From Candidatus Treponema caballi (lineage in GTDB: Bacteria > Spirochaetota > Spirochaetia > Treponematales > Treponemataceae), in assembly GCA_018066285.1 (NCBI GenBank), contig JAGHRS010000006.1:91422-155421 (forward strand): a DNA stretch of 64,000 nucleotides, read 5' to 3'. A model generated the notes under the pieces. The model searched no databases. It saw only the letters and a list, made by a program, of their open reading frames with translations, and was not told the origin of the DNA. Shown here one piece after another: positions 36,674 to 46,178 of the stretch. Each line of letters opens with the position of its first letter. Position 1 is the first letter of the stretch. The position numbers were made by a program, and so were the translations under genes.

Positions 36674-39600
36674 TGAGTTCCAGAATGTATCTTCATGTAG
36701 ATTTAGACGCATTTTTCGCTTCCGTTGAAGTTCTTGATAATCCAGAGCTCAAAGGCAAACCGCTTATTGTCGGAGGTTTACCAGGAGAACGGCGCAGTGT
36801 TGTCTCAACATGTTCTTACGAAGCCCGTAAATATGGCATTCATTCTGCAATGCCAGTCAACAGGGCATATGAACTCTGTCCTCAGGCGATATTCGTTCAT
36901 GGACGTATGCAAAGATATCATGAAAAATCACAGGAAGTAATGTCTGTTTTCAGGGAGTTTTCCCCTGATGTCTTCCAGATGTCCGTTGATGAAGCATTCA
37001 TTGATATTACCGGAACAGAAATGCTTTTTGGGCCTCCTGAAAACCTCGCAAAAACACTAAAGCAACGTGTTCTTGAAAAAACAGGATTGACTGTTTCTGT
37101 AGGCATTGCATCCAACCGCTATGTCGCAAAAATCGCTTCCGGTCTTAAAAAACCAGATGGTCTATGTTACGTTCCTGAAGGACAGGAAGAGCAATTCATG
37201 CTTTCCCTTCCCCTTGATAAGCTTTGGGGTATCGGCACAAAATCACGGGAACGTCTTAACGGATGTGGTATTTTCACTATTCCAGAGATTCACAGTATAT
37301 CAGAAACAGCATTAAAAGAGCTTTTCGGAGAAGCTTCCGGTACATTTCTGTATAAATCTGTCAGGGGAATGGATGTAGAGCATTTCGGAGATGAAACTAA
37401 ATCACGTTCATTAAGTGCGGAAAGGACATTCTGCTTTGATCTTTCAGACATGTATTCCATTGAAACAGAGCTTCTTCATCTTTCATATGATGTCATGTTC
37501 CGAGTTCTTCATGAAAAAGTAAACAGCAAAACTGTCAGTCTCAAAATCCGTTATGAAGATTTCACAACGGTAACAGTTACAGAATCAAGTTCACGTATTG
37601 TTTCCAGTATAGAAGACCTTTTTGAACGTTCCTGCCGTCTTTTTCAAAAAAAATATGAAAGAGGAAGAGGCATACGCCTTCTTGGTCTTGGCCTGCAGAA
37701 TCTTAATGATGGATTGGAAAGCGAACAGGCAGAACTGTTTGATTTCGGCGAAAAAAAACAGCGCTCTGTTGAGCAGACAGTACTGAAACTGCATCAGAAA
37801 AATCCGTCTGCCAAGCTTAAAAAGGCTCGTCAGTTCATTACTTCCGTTCTGATGTTGTTTTTCCTGACGGTTCCCCTGTCACTTGTACACGCAAATGATA
37901 TCGAGTTTGACATTGAAGGAAGCTGGGAAAGTCTTCTGTCTTCCGGTGCTGCCGTTTACCTTGGAGAAGAAGCTCCTGTTCTTTCCATTCAGTCACCGGT
38001 ATTCACTCAGAAGGCTGATCTTCTTTTATGGTTCATGTATGACAACCACTGGTATTTTGATGCTTCCATCTCATCTGACACTGATACAAACAAAATTGCC
38101 GCAGGATATAGTGGAGACGGAATAATCCAGGAAGTACGCATTGGAACAGACATCGGGACAGAGGATATGTCACCTGGCGTACAAATAGTATTGCAGGGTT
38201 CAAATTGGGATGCAGACACACAGCTGCATCTTGATTCAGTACAGACACATTCAAAAACATGGAAAGGAGGAAATGAACTTATTACTTCAACAATTCCTCT
38301 TTCTTCTTTCAAGAAAGGAGTGTTTTTTTCAACGGTCAATACTTCTACTGCGGCAAATATTACCGGACTTTATATTGAAGATTCAGAAGGACCATTCAGA
38401 GACTCTTCATCAAGACGCTATAAACGACTCTCAAAAGATGAATACCTCATGCTTCCTTCTAAAGGCCTTATTTATCTGGCCACTCCGGCAACAGGAGCAG
38501 TCATTGCCGAAATTACTGACAAATCATCTGTTGAAAGTGAACTTCCTGCTTATCTCAAAGATGTCTGTGAATGGTTTGGAGATAGAGGCCCAGAAAGCAC
38601 TTACACACTGATGGGTCTTTCCTGTTCAGATGATAACTCAGGGCCTTCCGTTTCAGAAACAGCACCCCTGTTTACGACTGTTACATCAGGAACACAAACA
38701 GTTCAGGGATTGTATCTTTCAAAACCCGGACTCTTTTCACCTTTTCAGGTAGCATCATTTTATGAAGACAGTTTCCAGAATAATTCCGGTTCCATAACAA
38801 TAAGTTCCCGTTCTTTATATGCAGATTATTCTTATCCGGCGCTTCTCAATGAATCAGCATCCCTCATTCAGCTGCATTCTTCGGAAAGCCAGACTGTAAA
38901 TGACTACTCTGCCGCTTCGGTTCGCTTTCCCGCAGCACAACAGTATCCGGAACTGTATCTGCCCTCAAAAGGCATCACAGACAACGACACACCTTATATG
39001 ATGACAACTTCAACCCAGGCTTCAGAAGCATTCTCTATAGGCTCCAAAGCAATAGAGAACTCCGTCAGAGTCTTGAAAAACGGTATAGCAGTTCCATCTT
39101 CATATGACCGTACGACAGGAAACGTTACACTGTCTGTTCCCTATTCATCTGCTGACACCATCTTCATTACATGGAATGAGTATTCTTCAACTTCAAATGC
39201 TACAACACTTTCTCTTGGAGCTGTTTTTCATCACTATCCGACACAATACCTGAAAACAACAGGATTATTTGATTCCACACTTTTCTTAGACACAAAGACA
39301 CACTCACTCAGTTCTTCAACAGAAGCTCCATATGCATCCATTTCGTTGGAAACTGAATGGGAACGACCTTTTGGAAACATAACACTTTCAGCTTCCAACA
39401 CACTTTCAGTAGACGGAACTTTTTCAGTTCCAGAAGCAAAAGTTCCCGTTTTGGCCTTTTCAGGAGACGGAAACGAAGCCGTCTGGTTTCTTGGAGAATC
39501 AAAATCATCAACAGACGTTCCGGAAGTGAAATCAAGAACAGAAAATGCTTCTGTTCCGGTTTTATCTGAAGAAAGACGTCAGTCTTTTTCTCTTGAAAGC

Positions 39601-42081
39601 GTGAAGATTTCTAAAAGCTCAGGTTATACAGTAACAATTGAGGGAGCATTCTCCCAAAATGCAGGCGGGACTCCTTATTGGTATGCTGCTGAGATCCCTT
39701 TATCTCAAGGCGCTTCATCACTTCCCTCTTCTCATGTTTTTTCTTTCTGCATGCAGGATTTGAAAAAGCTTTCTACCGATTATGATGTCTATCTCAAACT
39801 GGGAGAGACTCTGTGGTGCATTTCTTCTACAAATTCCCAATCACCTGCATCAGATGTTCTTTCTCCCTTTGTACTATGCGCTGACGGTTATCAGAATGTC
39901 AGGGTCTTAATCACTGATTATGACAGGCAGAAACTTGAAGCCAATCATGACATGAGTCTCATTGTCATCAATAAATCTGACACTGCAGGTTCTGACATAA
40001 AGCTTGAGCTCAAGGGAAGTGATTCAGCATTAAGCGGACTGTCATTCAACATATCCGCATACAATGAAAACGGACACTCAATCCGTCTTCCTGTCACCGT
40101 TTCTGAAGTCTCATTCCCTGTACCATTTACAGAAAACGGATGGTTTCAGTCTTCAGGTTCCACACCACATGCAGCTCGTATTTCATGGGATACAGAAAAT
40201 GCACCTGCCGGAAGTTCCGTACAGATAGAAAGACACATATCAGAATCACCTCTTTCACGTTATCAGGCTGCCTCTGTTCTTCTGTATATTCCAGAATCAT
40301 CCGCCGCTTCCGACATTACCATAAACCTTCAGAAGCATACTGATTCAGGCTTTGTTACTTCCCAGTCTTTTCAACTGTCAAAAGAGCAATTGAATCCTTA
40401 TAAGGGGAACTGGCAAACCATAACAATCCCTGTTTCATCTACTGATACCATTTCCAAAGTACAGATTCTCATTGATGCACAGCCAGGAACAGATTGTACA
40501 GAAGAAATATACATAGGTGGTATCTTCATTTCAGATCCGCTTTCCACATATACAGGAAATGATACAGTTGCCGCAAAGGTAATATATGATTCTGAAAAAT
40601 TCAGTGCTGAACTATATGCTGATACGACAGGTGCAGGTTCAATCATTGAAAGTTTTGGTGAGACATCTCTGACTTCAGAAGTAAGGGCTGCAGTCGATAC
40701 TCCAATTCTCAAACTCAATGGAAACGGAAACTTTGACTTACAGCATTCATCATTATCCTTTGGTGATTATAAAATTTCCACGACAGACAGATTCCTTTCC
40801 GGCGCGGTATTCTTCTCAGATGAATATGATTTTTCCACACTATCTGATGACGAACATCGTAAAGATTTTCTTACGCTTTCACTCGTTCCACTTGATTTCC
40901 CTCTTTCTGTTGAAGGACTCATTGAAACCCGACGAGAACAGAACAGCATGTCGGGAATAAACACATTTACAATCAAAAGCGAGTACACTGTAGGAACATC
41001 AGTTTTGACAGTTACAGCTCAACAGTCAGACGCAGATGAGAAAAACTTCAGTTATTATGGTTCCAGCGATGCAGGAAAAAGATCCGAGAACGTAACTTTT
41101 CTTCAGTCACTTTCATTTGAAGGCGGTTCTTTCTCCCCTTCTTTTGAAACAGGCTTTTCTGCAACATCAGATAAAAAACGACCTGAGAAAAACGGTTCAT
41201 TCAACCAGAAACTGACGCTTCCATTTTCCATTGCCTCAAATACCGTCACTTTTGAGTATAAGAGAGAAACGGCCTCAGCTTATGTTCCTTCCAACAATCC
41301 TGTATCTTTCATATCAGACATAAAAAGCTATGCAGAATCATTCTCCATACATGCCGATTCGCTTTCAATACTTCCTGTGTATGATCTTTTTTCTGAAACT
41401 CTCGAAAGCAGGTTGCAAAAATCCCTGTCACAAGCTCCATATACGACCCGAAGCATGTACAACGCATCAGCCTACCTCACATGGAAACGGCCTCTTCGTG
41501 CTGACATTCTTGATGTATTCATCCCTAACTCTGCTTCTTTAGGACTGGAAAGAACTCTTTCTCAGGCAGGTTTTAATACGCTTGATAAGCAGAACACATC
41601 TGTATTTGTATCTTTTACAGCATTCAACTGTATGGGAGCTTCATCAGCAAATCCGGTTTTTACATGGTATGATCAGGATGAACTACAGTATTCTGCCCGC
41701 ATTACACTTGAAACGGATAAAACAAAGATTGATCTAAATGGTTATACGACTCTTTATTTTGAAGAAGATGATCACTTTACAACTGCATATACAGGGTCTT
41801 TCAGTGATGACCATTCTTACAGTCAGACTCTGCAATTTGCATGGAATCGTTTTGCAGAACTCTTCAATAAGGATGCAATAAGAATTACTTCAGGATCATT
41901 TGGTCTGAAAAAAGATGCTGTTTCTGAAAAAAAAGAGTGCAGTCTGGAAATATCACATAAAGCTGACATCCAGATAAATGAAAACTTTTCAATAAACGGT
42001 AAAGCCGCTTTCGCTTCTACCCTGGTAAAAAATACGGCTCTTACTCTTACCCTGTATCTCGGCGCTAAATACGTATTCTGA
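36673..42081 (+). CDS. dinB: DNA polymerase IV (DinB) joined in frame to a very large exported beta-rich protein
   Basis: One uninterrupted 1802-codon frame. Residues 1-388 are a complete Y-family polymerase: HVDLDAFFASVE (D10), YEARKYGI, SVDEAFID (D106, E107), VGIASNRYVAKIAS, and a C-terminal tail like that of other DinB proteins. Without a stop the frame runs into KLKKARQFITS, a hydrophobic core (about 391-405) and VHA|ND, a convincing signal peptide with cleavage after A407. The remaining 1395 residues are Ser/Thr-rich, beta-strand-like, and end in LTLTLYLGAKYVF, an outer-membrane beta-barrel type terminus. The start is GTG (or ATG 36685). Internal initiation, fusion or an assembly error must be distinguished. 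Confidence 0.85.
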   Translation: MSSRMYLHVDLDAFFASVEVLDNPELKGKPLIVGGLPGERRSVVSTCSYEARKYGIHSAMPVNRAYELCPQAIFVHGRMQRYHEKSQEVMSVFREFSPDVFQMSVDEAFIDITGTEMLFGPPENLAKTLKQRVLEKTGLTVSVGIASNRYVAKIASGLKKPDGLCYVPEGQEEQFMLSLPLDKLWGIGTKSRERLNGCGIFTIPEIHSISETALKELFGEASGTFLYKSVRGMDVEHFGDETKSRSLSAERTFCFDLSDMYSIETELLHLSYDVMFRVLHEKVNSKTVSLKIRYEDFTTVTVTESSSRIVSSIEDLFERSCRLFQKKYERGRGIRLLGLGLQNLNDGLESEQAELFDFGEKKQRSVEQTVLKLHQKNPSAKLKKARQFITSVLMLFFLTVPLSLVHANDIEFDIEGSWESLLSSGAAVYLGEEAPVLSIQSPVFTQKADLLLWFMYDNHWYFDASISSDTDTNKIAAGYSGDGIIQEVRIGTDIGTEDMSPGVQIVLQGSNWDADTQLHLDSVQTHSKTWKGGNELITSTIPLSSFKKGVFFSTVNTSTAANITGLYIEDSEGPFRDSSSRRYKRLSKDEYLMLPSKGLIYLATPATGAVIAEITDKSSVESELPAYLKDVCEWFGDRGPESTYTLMGLSCSDDNSGPSVSETAPLFTTVTSGTQTVQGLYLSKPGLFSPFQVASFYEDSFQNNSGSITISSRSLYADYSYPALLNESASLIQLHSSESQTVNDYSAASVRFPAAQQYPELYLPSKGITDNDTPYMMTTSTQASEAFSIGSKAIENSVRVLKNGIAVPSSYDRTTGNVTLSVPYSSADTIFITWNEYSSTSNATTLSLGAVFHHYPTQYLKTTGLFDSTLFLDTKTHSLSSSTEAPYASISLETEWERPFGNITLSASNTLSVDGTFSVPEAKVPVLAFSGDGNEAVWFLGESKSSTDVPEVKSRTENASVPVLSEERRQSFSLESVKISKSSGYTVTIEGAFSQNAGGTPYWYAAEIPLSQGASSLPSSHVFSFCMQDLKKLSTDYDVYLKLGETLWCISSTNSQSPASDVLSPFVLCADGYQNVRVLITDYDRQKLEANHDMSLIVINKSDTAGSDIKLELKGSDSALSGLSFNISAYNENGHSIRLPVTVSEVSFPVPFTENGWFQSSGSTPHAARISWDTENAPAGSSVQIERHISESPLSRYQAASVLLYIPESSAASDITINLQKHTDSGFVTSQSFQLSKEQLNPYKGNWQTITIPVSSTDTISKVQILIDAQPGTDCTEEIYIGGIFISDPLSTYTGNDTVAAKVIYDSEKFSAELYADTTGAGSIIESFGETSLTSEVRAAVDTPILKLNGNGNFDLQHSSLSFGDYKISTTDRFLSGAVFFSDEYDFSTLSDDEHRKDFLTLSLVPLDFPLSVEGLIETRREQNSMSGINTFTIKSEYTVGTSVLTVTAQQSDADEKNFSYYGSSDAGKRSENVTFLQSLSFEGGSFSPSFETGFSATSDKKRPEKNGSFNQKLTLPFSIASNTVTFEYKRETASAYVPSNNPVSFISDIKSYAESFSIHADSLSILPVYDLFSETLESRLQKSLSQAPYTTRSMYNASAYLTWKRPLRADILDVFIPNSASLGLERTLSQAGFNTLDKQNTSVFVSFTAFNCMGASSANPVFTWYDQDELQYSARITLETDKTKIDLNGYTTLYFEEDDHFTTAYTGSFSDDHSYSQTLQFAWNRFAELFNKDAIRITSGSFGLKKDAVSEKKECSLEISHKADIQINENFSINGKAAFASTLVKNTALTLTLYLGAKYVF

Positions 42082-42110
42082 TTAATTCATGTGATAAACA
42101 TTGCTCACTT

Positions 42111-44114
42111 TTATTCAAGAGGAGCATAATAACCGGATTCTGCACGACCAGAACGGTTCATAAGATATACTTCAAACTCTACTGGAAGGAATTTTTTTCC
42201 GTAGTTTGTATAAAGTCCCGAAGTATATTCAAATGTATAATATCCATTCGGTTTTTCAAGGAAATCTTCAATAACGGATGATATTCCTTCCGGTCTGTAC
42301 AGATAATAACTGTCGCCACCTGTAAACTCAGTAAGATAGTTAAGTTCCGGTGAAACTCCAGTATTGTCGATGTTCACGAAAGAAAAGGAAATACCATTAT
42401 TTCCAAGATATGAAGACAGATTGGAAAGGGCATAGTTTTCATACGTCTGTCTGTCGCTCTCCCCTCTTCCAATGTAAATGATTTCCCTCTTATAACTTGA
42501 GTTTACAAGATCATTCGCAGCCAGACGTACCGCAAGATCAAGCGTTACCTTATCTGCGAGCGGAGTTTCAAGTCTTGATGGCTGGAAATTCCTTACATCT
42601 GATGGCTTTGTAACAAGTTCAGTTGCAGGGATCTGTCCTGCTGACACAATTCTGAGAGTACCTTTACCATTCATTCCTGCGGCAATTTCCATTATCGCTG
42701 TCTGAACATCAGAATCGCGGCCAGCCATGTCTGATGAACGGTCAATGATGACGGTAACGTCTCCAGAAGCATCATTGTTGGCAGATGCTGTCAAACTCTG
42801 CCCTGCAACCGTATGTTTATCTTCTGTAATAAGGAAATTGTTTGCTTTCAGGCCAACTACCGGCTGACGTCTTCTGTTTTCAACCCGGACTTCAAGCTGT
42901 ACTGTCGGGAAATTATCTGCGTTTATGCGTGTTATTTCTACATAAAGGCCACCGACAAGTTCACTCATCTGAGAGTAGATGTATATCTCATCGCTTGTAA
43001 AATCTGTAGCTATAATGTTTCCGTTAGCATCTTCTGTAGCGCACGTCAGACGGGAAGGAGCATTACCTGTATTTGCCATCTCAAAAAGAGCACCAGTCTC
43101 AAGACTTGCACTCAGCAGGCGGTTACCATCACAGATATAAAGTGCATTCCCACTAATCCGGAGGGCTTCAGGCTGAACAAGTGTTTCTTCAGGAATAAAT
43201 ATTCCCTTGTAGTTTCCTGCATTATCATATTCGTACACAGCACCTTTAAGGGCATCAGCAATGAAAATCCTGTTTCCTGCTGCGGCAATTCCTGTAGGAG
43301 CCAGGAATGAACCGAAGTTATACAGGAATTCTCCCTCTGAAGTAAAGACGGCAACACGGGCATTTCCAAAATCAGTAACATAAATATTACCCGATGAATC
43401 TTCAGCAAGATATTGAGGACCAAGAAGCTGACCGTCTCCACGTCCTTTTGAGCCAAAGGATGAAATGTAATTGCCATTTTCATCAAGGAAAGAAATCCTG
43501 TCAGCAGCAAATTCAGTAAGCACAAGACGTCCCGAACTAGCCCTCATTATATCCATGGGGCGGTCATAACCATTCAGAGGACCTTTTTTTCTGGTGGTTA
43601 TGTATCCGTTTACATCAACATTGATTATTTCGTTGGAACCATAAGCCACAGCCCAGAAGCTTCCGTCTTTCTCAGCAAGAACAGAAACCGGCTTGTTGAA
43701 GAAAAGCGTCGTTCCATCATTTCCATTAAGCACACCTGCTTCTGAGTAGTATTCGTCGAATCTTGTTGAAGAGAAAATACGACGTGACTGGATGATCTCA
43801 AGAATGTTTTCAAGAAGAGCTCCACCGTATCCCTGATTGAGCGCATAACTCCATTCCTGAATGGCGGCTTCTTCCATTCCCGCCCGGTAATATGAGCGTC
43901 CAAGCCAGTCAAGGATGAGGTTTTCTTCAGGAAGATATGTCAAAGCCTTTTCAAACTGCAGGATTGCATCATTGAATGATCCTCGGTTGTATGCCTGAAT
44001 TCCGCGTCTGAATTCTTCCTCTGCCTGAACCGCACTCTCTGCGAAGAGAGGAACAGAAATGCAAAACACGATAAGCAGTAAACATGAAACAGACTTTATC
44101 AGACTTTTTTTCAT
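42111..44114 (-). CDS. Secreted TPR / NHL-repeat / von Willebrand A protein
   Basis: 667 residues, resembling a conserved Treponema NHL-repeat protein. Signal peptide (MKKSLIKS, core, LFAES) is followed by TPR motifs (about 30-100), NHL beta-propeller blades (about 125-380; recurring blocks such as QYLAEDSSGNIYVTDFGNARVAVF), then a von Willebrand A-like domain from about 445 (VTVIIDRSSDMAGRDSD, a partial metal site). The NHL/VWA combination suggests a periplasmic or surface scaffold for binding partners. Its start overlaps the TPR gene stop (ATGA), so the two are coupled. Confidence 0.83.
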   Translation of the reverse strand: MKKSLIKSVSCLLLIVFCISVPLFAESAVQAEEEFRRGIQAYNRGSFNDAILQFEKALTYLPEENLILDWLGRSYYRAGMEEAAIQEWSYALNQGYGGALLENILEIIQSRRIFSSTRFDEYYSEAGVLNGNDGTTLFFNKPVSVLAEKDGSFWAVAYGSNEIINVDVNGYITTRKKGPLNGYDRPMDIMRASSGRLVLTEFAADRISFLDENGNYISSFGSKGRGDGQLLGPQYLAEDSSGNIYVTDFGNARVAVFTSEGEFLYNFGSFLAPTGIAAAGNRIFIADALKGAVYEYDNAGNYKGIFIPEETLVQPEALRISGNALYICDGNRLLSASLETGALFEMANTGNAPSRLTCATEDANGNIIATDFTSDEIYIYSQMSELVGGLYVEITRINADNFPTVQLEVRVENRRRQPVVGLKANNFLITEDKHTVAGQSLTASANNDASGDVTVIIDRSSDMAGRDSDVQTAIMEIAAGMNGKGTLRIVSAGQIPATELVTKPSDVRNFQPSRLETPLADKVTLDLAVRLAANDLVNSSYKREIIYIGRGESDRQTYENYALSNLSSYLGNNGISFSFVNIDNTGVSPELNYLTEFTGGDSYYLYRPEGISSVIEDFLEKPNGYYTFEYTSGLYTNYGKKFLPVEFEVYLMNRSGRAESGYYAPLE

Positions 44115-44830
44115 ACGGTACCTTCATGCTCTGAAATCCTGTTGTTTTCCCTTACGGCATTACCATTAGATATAAGGATTTCATAGTGTTCTGATATTTC
44201 AGAGTTTCCCGGAAGCAGACTGTTTGCCCGCTTGATATACGTCATTGCTTCCTTGTTAAGTCCGAGCTGATAATAAACCCATCCCAGAGAATCAAGGAAG
44301 GCTGGAGAATCAGGATTCTTGTCTACTGCTTTCTTGCAGTACGAAAGAGCCTTTGTCAGATCTTTTCCTATACAGGCAAGAACGTATCCAAGTCCGTTGA
44401 GGGCCGTGGAACATTCAGGTTTCAGGGAAAGAGCTGTTTCGTAATGTCTGACGGCTTCGTCCTTTCTATCAAGCTCCCAGGCGATATACGCCATTGAGCA
44501 GTATACTTCAGCCGTCTCATATCCATCTTCAATAAGTTTCTGAAGCTCATAATCAGCAAGCCGCGGCCTGTCTGTCTTTGTATACAGAACAGCAAGTGTA
44601 AGACGGCACTGATGTATACGTTTCACATCTGAACTTGCAGTCACCACCTGCTCAAGATACATGAGTGCTTCATCAAATCTGTTGAGCCGTGCATATGAAA
44701 GGCCTGCATAATAGGAAAGTTCAAGGGGTGGAATGCCTGAATCGGATGGCAGAGAAAGGAAGACTGCAAGTGCATCCTTATAGTTTTTCTGATTATATAA
44801 AGCTATACCATCTTCAAAAGTATCTGCCAT
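44111..44830 (-). CDS. TPR-repeat protein
   Basis: 239 residues built almost entirely of tetratricopeptide repeats, about six (recurring A..Y..AL.L.P patterns, for example VRHYETALSLKPECSTALNGLGY). No signal peptide, so cytoplasmic. TPR proteins act as assembly platforms. ATG 44830 is favoured over 44833 because GGGGGG is better spaced. It is coupled by a four-base overlap to the NHL/VWA gene and has its own promoter upstream, so the two probably form one unit. Confidence 0.82.
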   Translation of the reverse strand: MADTFEDGIALYNQKNYKDALAVFLSLPSDSGIPPLELSYYAGLSYARLNRFDEALMYLEQVVTASSDVKRIHQCRLTLAVLYTKTDRPRLADYELQKLIEDGYETAEVYCSMAYIAWELDRKDEAVRHYETALSLKPECSTALNGLGYVLACIGKDLTKALSYCKKAVDKNPDSPAFLDSLGWVYYQLGLNKEAMTYIKRANSLLPGNSEISEHYEILISNGNAVRENNRISEHEGTV

Positions 44831-44851
44831 CATCTGCCCCCCATCAGATTC

Positions 44852-44880
44852 ATTATACTATTTTACATCATTAAGATAAA
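44852..44880 (-). promoter_or_regulatory. Promoter for the TPR-NHL gene pair
   Basis: On the minus strand TTTATC (44875-44880), a 17-base spacer and a perfect TATAAT (44852-44857), 21 bases before the ATG. The -35 is weak. Confidence 0.5.
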
Positions 44881-44896
44881 CACTTCAGCGAAAAAA

Positions 44897-46075
44897 TCAT
44901 TTTACGCTGCATTCAATCACATGAGCTCCCCTTTCAGGTTTAACCACATAATATGATGCTGTGAATCCAAAAATTCTTTCATATTCGGCAAGTTTCTGCA
45001 CATAATTATCGATGTCATCTGTCTTCATGAATGTATAAAGACACCGTCCAAAGCCTTTTCCTGTAATTCTTGCACATGCTGAAGGATTTCTTACAGTAGC
45101 CGCAGGATCAAATTCAAGCACCCGTTTTGCAAGCCAGTCGATTTCAGGGCAGGATATTTCAAAAAGATCACGCATATCTTCATGAGATTTGTTCACCATG
45201 CGCGCAAACTGAGGAAAGTTACCGCTTTCAAGGGCTGGAACTGCATCCATAATGCAGTCATGTTCCTTCATGATGCAGATAAGTTTCCGACGCGTATTTT
45301 CGCTTACCGCAGAAAGAACATCGTTTATTTCTGTTTCAGATTCTTCATAAATCCAGAAACCGTTTTTCTGATTCTTGAGTTCTGCAAGCAGCAGGAAGTT
45401 TTCCGGAATGCGTACAGTATCTTCATTCCACAGTGATATGCGTGGAACCCGTGCATCCGTCAGAACAATTGAATATCCGTCAAAGTTAAAAGGAACAGCC
45501 TTGTATGTATTCTTTGAGTGGTCAATCAACAGGCAGGAATTTTCTTCCGAATACATCGCTGTATAAATGTCAGATATGAAATTGCCTGCATTCAGGAAGA
45601 AACGGTTTCCCCTGTCTATTACCTGAAGAAGCTGGGCGTCTGTACAATTCGGATGGAACAACGCGCGTATTGCCAGCGCCATTGCCACTTTCATGGCTGT
45701 TGTAATACCAAATCCGGCTGACGGCAGAATGTCAGACCAGACAGTAATATTCATTCCACGACATGAAAAACCGCATTCTCCAAAAGCAAATATTATTGCT
45801 TTAAGGGCGTTTGCCCATCGGTCTTCCCGTCTGAATTTCAGTGTGGAAACATTAGCACGCTTTCTTTCTTTCAACTGGGGATAATAAAAGCGTAAAGCAG
45901 AATCGTTTCTGACAGAGACAGACAGATAAACAGGCAGATTTACTGCCATAGAAAGAGTCTTATCTTTAAAATACCAGCAGTGTTCACCTATCAGGTGAAA
46001 ACGGCCAGGCGCCGTCACGAGTACATCCGGTTTGGATTCATACTCAAGACAGTGTGCCTCTGTAACCTGATCCAT
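44897..46075 (-). CDS. Galactokinase-like GHMP kinase with altered signature motifs
   Basis: 392 residues from the ATG at 46075 (GGGAG upstream); an in-frame TTG at 46120 gives 15 more residues. The N-terminal APGRFHLIGEH matches galactokinase, but the following TDYN is changed to CWYF, and the glycine-rich P-loop reads SAGFGITTAMKVA instead of the usual PLGAGLSSSAS. The catalytic aspartate seems conserved (NFISDIY aligned with GIMDQF), as does the C-terminal ARITGKGFGRCLY. The changes suggest a different substrate or a regulatory role. Diverges from lnt. Confidence 0.75.
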   Translation of the reverse strand: MDQVTEAHCLEYESKPDVLVTAPGRFHLIGEHCWYFKDKTLSMAVNLPVYLSVSVRNDSALRFYYPQLKERKRANVSTLKFRREDRWANALKAIIFAFGECGFSCRGMNITVWSDILPSAGFGITTAMKVAMALAIRALFHPNCTDAQLLQVIDRGNRFFLNAGNFISDIYTAMYSEENSCLLIDHSKNTYKAVPFNFDGYSIVLTDARVPRISLWNEDTVRIPENFLLLAELKNQKNGFWIYEESETEINDVLSAVSENTRRKLICIMKEHDCIMDAVPALESGNFPQFARMVNKSHEDMRDLFEISCPEIDWLAKRVLEFDPAATVRNPSACARITGKGFGRCLYTFMKTDDIDNYVQKLAEYERIFGFTASYYVVKPERGAHVIECSVK

Positions 46076-46136
46076 GTCTCTGTCAATCTCCCGCCCAGAT
46101 GAGACACGCAATATCTTCAATCACGCATATCATATG

Positions 46137-46166
46137 TTGATTTTTTTAAACATTTGCTTATATGAT
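46137..46166 (+). promoter_or_regulatory. lnt promoter (alternative -10 possible)
   Basis: TTGATT (46137-46142), an 18-base spacer and TATGAT (46161-46166). A second -10-like GATAAT (46167-46172) ends six bases before the lnt ATG. In either case the leader is short and has no ribosome-binding site. Confidence 0.45.
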
Positions 46167-46178
46167 GATAATCTGAGT

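Noticed and set aside
38007..41542. Many short frames on both strands inside the large exported protein
   Set aside because: No ribosome-binding sites or motifs; the long frame is continuous through the whole region.
46076..46120. TTG start at 46120 for the galactokinase-like gene
   Set aside because: No ribosome-binding site; the ATG at 46075 has GGGAG upstream and gives the usual distance to the APGR motif. Kept only as an alternative.
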